A program made the position numbers and the translations under genes. DNA of 17,495 nucleotides. Source: Acidisphaera sp035272265 (GTDB lineage: Bacteria > Pseudomonadota > Alphaproteobacteria > Acetobacterales > Acetobacteraceae). Positions 15,440-17,495 of the stretch are shown one piece after another. Under the pieces are notes generated by a model. That model saw only the letters and a program-made list of their open reading frames with translations, searched no databases and was not told the DNA's origin. The stretch is taken from contig DATEQV010000260.1 of assembly GCA_035272265.1 (NCBI GenBank), positions 1 to 17,495 of the forward strand. The letters are read 5' to 3'. Each line of letters starts with the position of its first letter. Within the stretch, counting starts at the first letter, position 1.

Positions 15440-15468
15440 GCAGACGGCTGCGTGGTGGGGGAAAGTCA

Positions 15469-16267
15469 GTGACGCATCAGACTGATGGCGCAACCTGGCC
15501 GAGCAGCTCGACAGGCGGCGGGGAGGCGCGGCTCGCGGGCATCCAGTCACGGCCAAGACGCCGCTCACCGGCGTGCTTTACCTGCAGGAGCCGGGCGACC
15601 CCGCGCCGATCAGCGTCAACGAACTGGTCCAAGGCAATCTTGGCGACTACTTTCTGATCGCCTCGATCGGCGGGCTGGCGCTGAACGACCCGTCCGCGAT
15701 CACGAGCATGATCCAGTCAAACGGCGACGGCACCGAGACCGTGACGCTGTACGAGGCGGCCAACGGCAACCTGCCCAGGTTCAGCACACGCCGTTCGAGC
15801 CGGTGCAGGTGACGGTGGCGAACCAGTTCCCGAACTACTCGGCCGACAGCGGCGCCGGGCAGGACGTGGTGGGCGACCAGAAGGAGATCTGGCCGCAGGT
15901 CCTGGAGAAGGCGTACGCAACGCTCAATGGCGGATACGCGGCGATCAACGAGGGAGGCTACGCTGTCGTCGCCATGGAGGAGCTGACCGGCCAGCACGCA
16001 AGGTCGATTTCCCCCGCCAGGCTCACGCTGTCGCGGCTGGAGAGGTACGTGTCCGCCGGCGACCTCGTCGTGATGGATACCCGCAACAGAAACCACCTGC
16101 CCGACAATCTGGTCGGCGACCACGCCTACATGTTCGAGGGCGTGACGATGAACGGCAACACGCCGATGGTGCACCTCGGCAACCCGTAGGGCACCGACCA
16201 GCCGCGCGCCATTCCGCTCGCGCAGCTGTCGAAGTGGATCTCCGAGGTCGATATCGGCAAGGCCTGA
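15469..16267 (+). pseudogene. calpain-like (peptidase C2) protein, inactivated tandem copy
   Basis: This is a degraded paralogue of the gene at 16418. It starts with GTG at 15469 (MTHQTDGAT, compare MTHRSDRAT downstream) after GGGGGAAAG. Four lesions are visible against the intact copy. First, the N-terminal segment is 40 bases shorter, which shifts the frame before PLTGVLYLQEPGD. Second, the catalytic Cys codon TGC is TAC, giving LGDYFLIASIG (codon 15648-15650). Third, one base is missing at about 15783-15790, shifting the frame before PFEPVQVTV. Fourth, the Trp of the NPWG motif is TAG at 16187-16189. Beyond the stop the match continues (AIPLAQL, EVDIGKA) to TGA at 16265-16267. Otherwise roughly 70% of residues agree by eye, including the His of GDHAYMFEG. 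It cannot encode an active protease. Confidence 0.88.
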
Positions 16268-16417
16268 CGGCCACCGCCTGGGGAGAGGAGCTGGGCTGTC
16301 GAGGGGCCGCCGGAGGCTCCTTGTCGGAACACCACGCACATAGCCCCGGGCTCTTAAGGTCTCGTTTACGGTTGTTGCGCCAGAAGACATGAGTCTCAAT
16401 TTTGGCGAGCAGCCCCC

Positions 16418-17257
16418 GTGACACACCGATCCGATCGCGCCACGTCGACGACCGCCGACACTACCGTGGCGGCAGCCCTTCTCGCGCCGATGGAAACGGC
16501 ACGAACCGGCATGGACGCCGCCGCGGGCGCACATCCGGGCGCACCGGCACCGCTCACCGACGTGCTCTACCTGCAAGAGCCCGGAGATACCTCGCCGATC
16601 AGCGTCGACGACCTCCACCAAGGCAATATCGGCGACTGCTTCCTGATCTCCTCGATCGGCGAGCTGGCGCTGAACGACCCCAGCGCGATCAGCAACATGA
16701 TCCACGTCAACAGCAACGGCACCGAGACCGTGACGCTGTACGAGGCCAGCAACGGCAGGCTGCCCAATTTGGGCACCACCCAGTTCAAGCCGGTGCAGGT
16801 GACCGTGACGAACACGTTCCCGAGCTACTCGGTGAACAGCGGCGCGGGACAAGACGTCGTTGGCAACGAAAAGGAGATCTGGCCGCAGGTGCTGGAAAAG
16901 GCTTACGCGACGCTCAACGGCGGGTACGGCGCAATCGCCAATGGCGGCTATTCGGTGATCGCGCTGGAGGAGCTGACCGGCCAGCCCGCGACCTCCGTAT
17001 CGGCCGCCAGCCTGAGTCTGTCGCAGCTGCAAGCGTATGTGTCGGCCGGCGACCTGATCGTGATGGGCACATTCAACAGGTCCAACCTGCCCGACAACCT
17101 AGTGGGCGATCACGCCCACATGTTCGAGGGCATCACGATGAGCGGCAGTACGCCGATGGTCCGCCTCGGCAACCCGTGGGGTTATGACCAGCCGGCTGCG
17201 ATTCCGCTGTCGCAGCTCGCCCAGGGCATTCAGGAAGTGGATATCGCCAGGGCGTAA
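16418..17257 (+). CDS. calpain-like cysteine protease (peptidase family C2), compact intact copy
   Basis: The 279-residue product contains a single C2 protease core with all three catalytic elements: nucleophile Cys74 in HQGNIGDCFLISSIGELA (67-84, compare the calpain QGxxGDCWxL block), His232 in GDHAHMFEG, and Asn252 in RLGNPWG. Between them lies WPQVLEKAYATLNGGY (155-170), the equivalent of the calpain W..LLEKAYAKL helix. Residues 1-47 are polar to Ala-rich with no clear Sec signal; no C2-like calcium domain, EF hand or penta-EF-hand follows, so this is a stripped catalytic core. Asp and Asn are abundant. The start is GTG at 16418, matching the start of the decayed copy; a ribosome binding site is weak (GGCGAG). 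The substrate, calcium dependence and export route are unknown. GC-rich hairpins follow the stop. Confidence 0.88.
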   Translation: MTHRSDRATSTTADTTVAAALLAPMETARTGMDAAAGAHPGAPAPLTDVLYLQEPGDTSPISVDDLHQGNIGDCFLISSIGELALNDPSAISNMIHVNSNGTETVTLYEASNGRLPNLGTTQFKPVQVTVTNTFPSYSVNSGAGQDVVGNEKEIWPQVLEKAYATLNGGYGAIANGGYSVIALEELTGQPATSVSAASLSLSQLQAYVSAGDLIVMGTFNRSNLPDNLVGDHAHMFEGITMSGSTPMVRLGNPWGYDQPAAIPLSQLAQGIQEVDIARA

Positions 17258-17267
17258 GCGTGCAAGA

Positions 17268-17348
17268 GCGGGGCTCCGCCCCGCCCCAAGCTGGGGCCTG
17301 AGGCCCCAGACCCCCGAGGGATTGCAAAGGCGAGCCTTTGCCGGGGTC
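17268..17348 (+). repeat. cluster of three GC-rich hairpins after the protease gene
   Basis: Three stem-loops follow in series: GCGGGGC-TCC-GCCCCGC (17268-17284), CTGGGGCC-TGA-GGCCCCAG (17291-17309) and GCAAAGG-CGAG-CCTTTGC (17324-17341). The third is enclosed by an outer GACCCC...GGGGTC pair (17309-17314 with 17343-17348). From memory, similar GGGGCC-TGA-GGCCCC units recur between genes in Acetobacteraceae-like genomes, so this may be a dispersed extragenic palindromic repeat. It could also terminate transcription of the protease gene, although no T-run follows. Confidence 0.7.
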
Positions 17349-17428
17349 AAGGGGCAGCAATTCTCATTTTGATTTTCGGCGGTTTGAGGGCTTGGGCGTC
17401 AAGGTACATCAGGAAGCGAGTTCGACGA

Positions 17429-17495
17429 TCACGGCGGGAGTGGTGGTGGCTTGGCGAAGGCGAGCGTGAGAAGCAAATCGTCCCAGGAGGGGAAG
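17429..17495 (-). CDS. possible C-terminal fragment of an unidentified gene, cut by the window edge
   Basis: On the minus strand one frame is open from the window end to a TGA at 17429-17431 and reads FPSWDDLLLTLAFAKPPPLPP. The WDDLLLTLAFA segment looks like real protein, and the location next to repeat elements would suit a transposase remnant, but 22 codons are too few to identify a family. An alternative frame on the same strand is open to a later stop. Confidence 0.25.
   Translation of the reverse strand, partial: FPSWDDLLLTLAFAKPPPLPP

Noticed and set aside
15647..17032. A 461-codon open frame on the minus strand spanning both calpain-like copies
   Set aside because: It lies antisense to two paralogous sequences whose plus-strand translation is clearly conserved; the product is Arg/His/Val-rich, as expected from the antisense of GC-rich codons, and resembles no family.

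Overview
The window is uniformly GC-rich and densely packed, with GC-rich third codon positions, TTG/GTG starts and GC-rich intergenic hairpins. Gene content (fused CysG, Hyi, a ComM-type ATPase next to YraN, a Dpp/Opp-type ABC cassette) points to an alphaproteobacterium, plausibly Rhodospirillales/Acetobacteraceae. That placement is inferred from style and neighbourhood, not from a marker gene. No tRNA, rRNA, CRISPR array or complete insertion sequence was seen.

Layout. 1-56: probable 3' end of a plus-strand gene. 195-464: small unknown protein. 560-2500, minus strand: a secreted protein of unknown function, a DapA/NAL-superfamily aldolase or lyase, and a YjbQ-family protein, possibly one transcript. 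2570-3185, plus: a 16-codon mini-ORF directly before a carboxymuconolactone decarboxylase-fold protein. 3189-3599, minus: a small membrane protein with a Pro/Ala tail. 3792-6145, plus: cysG (siroheme synthase) overlapping by 4 bp a histone-deacetylase-family acetylpolyamine amidohydrolase. 6187-7744, plus: a comM/yifB gene broken by an in-frame TGA and a +1 frameshift. 7752-13418, minus: yraN, a four-gene oligopeptide-type ABC cassette (two ATPases, two permeases, no binding protein) and an AI-2E/PerM-family membrane protein. 13430-14209, plus: hydroxypyruvate isomerase from a TTG start. 14377-15252, plus: an XRE-type regulator behind a clean inverted repeat.

The most unusual part is the right end. 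Two tandem copies of a compact calpain-like (peptidase family C2) cysteine protease follow the XRE regulator. The downstream copy (16418-17257) is intact, with a recognisable Cys/His/Asn triad. The upstream copy (15469-16267) is dead: its nucleophile Cys is Tyr, the Trp codon of its Asn-Pro-Trp-Gly motif is TAG, and it has two frameshifts. The 100 bp before the dead copy are packed with short palindromes, including one over a consensus -35 box. Some half-sites resemble the inverted repeat before the XRE gene, so a regulator-protease unit is possible but unproven. A cluster of three GC-rich hairpins and a possible gene fragment on the minus strand close the window.

How the genes relate: cysG supplies siroheme for sulfite or nitrite reduction, hyi interconverts hydroxypyruvate and tartronate semialdehyde, and the ABC cassette imports peptides or similar small molecules using a binding protein encoded elsewhere. 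These are separate metabolic modules rather than one pathway.
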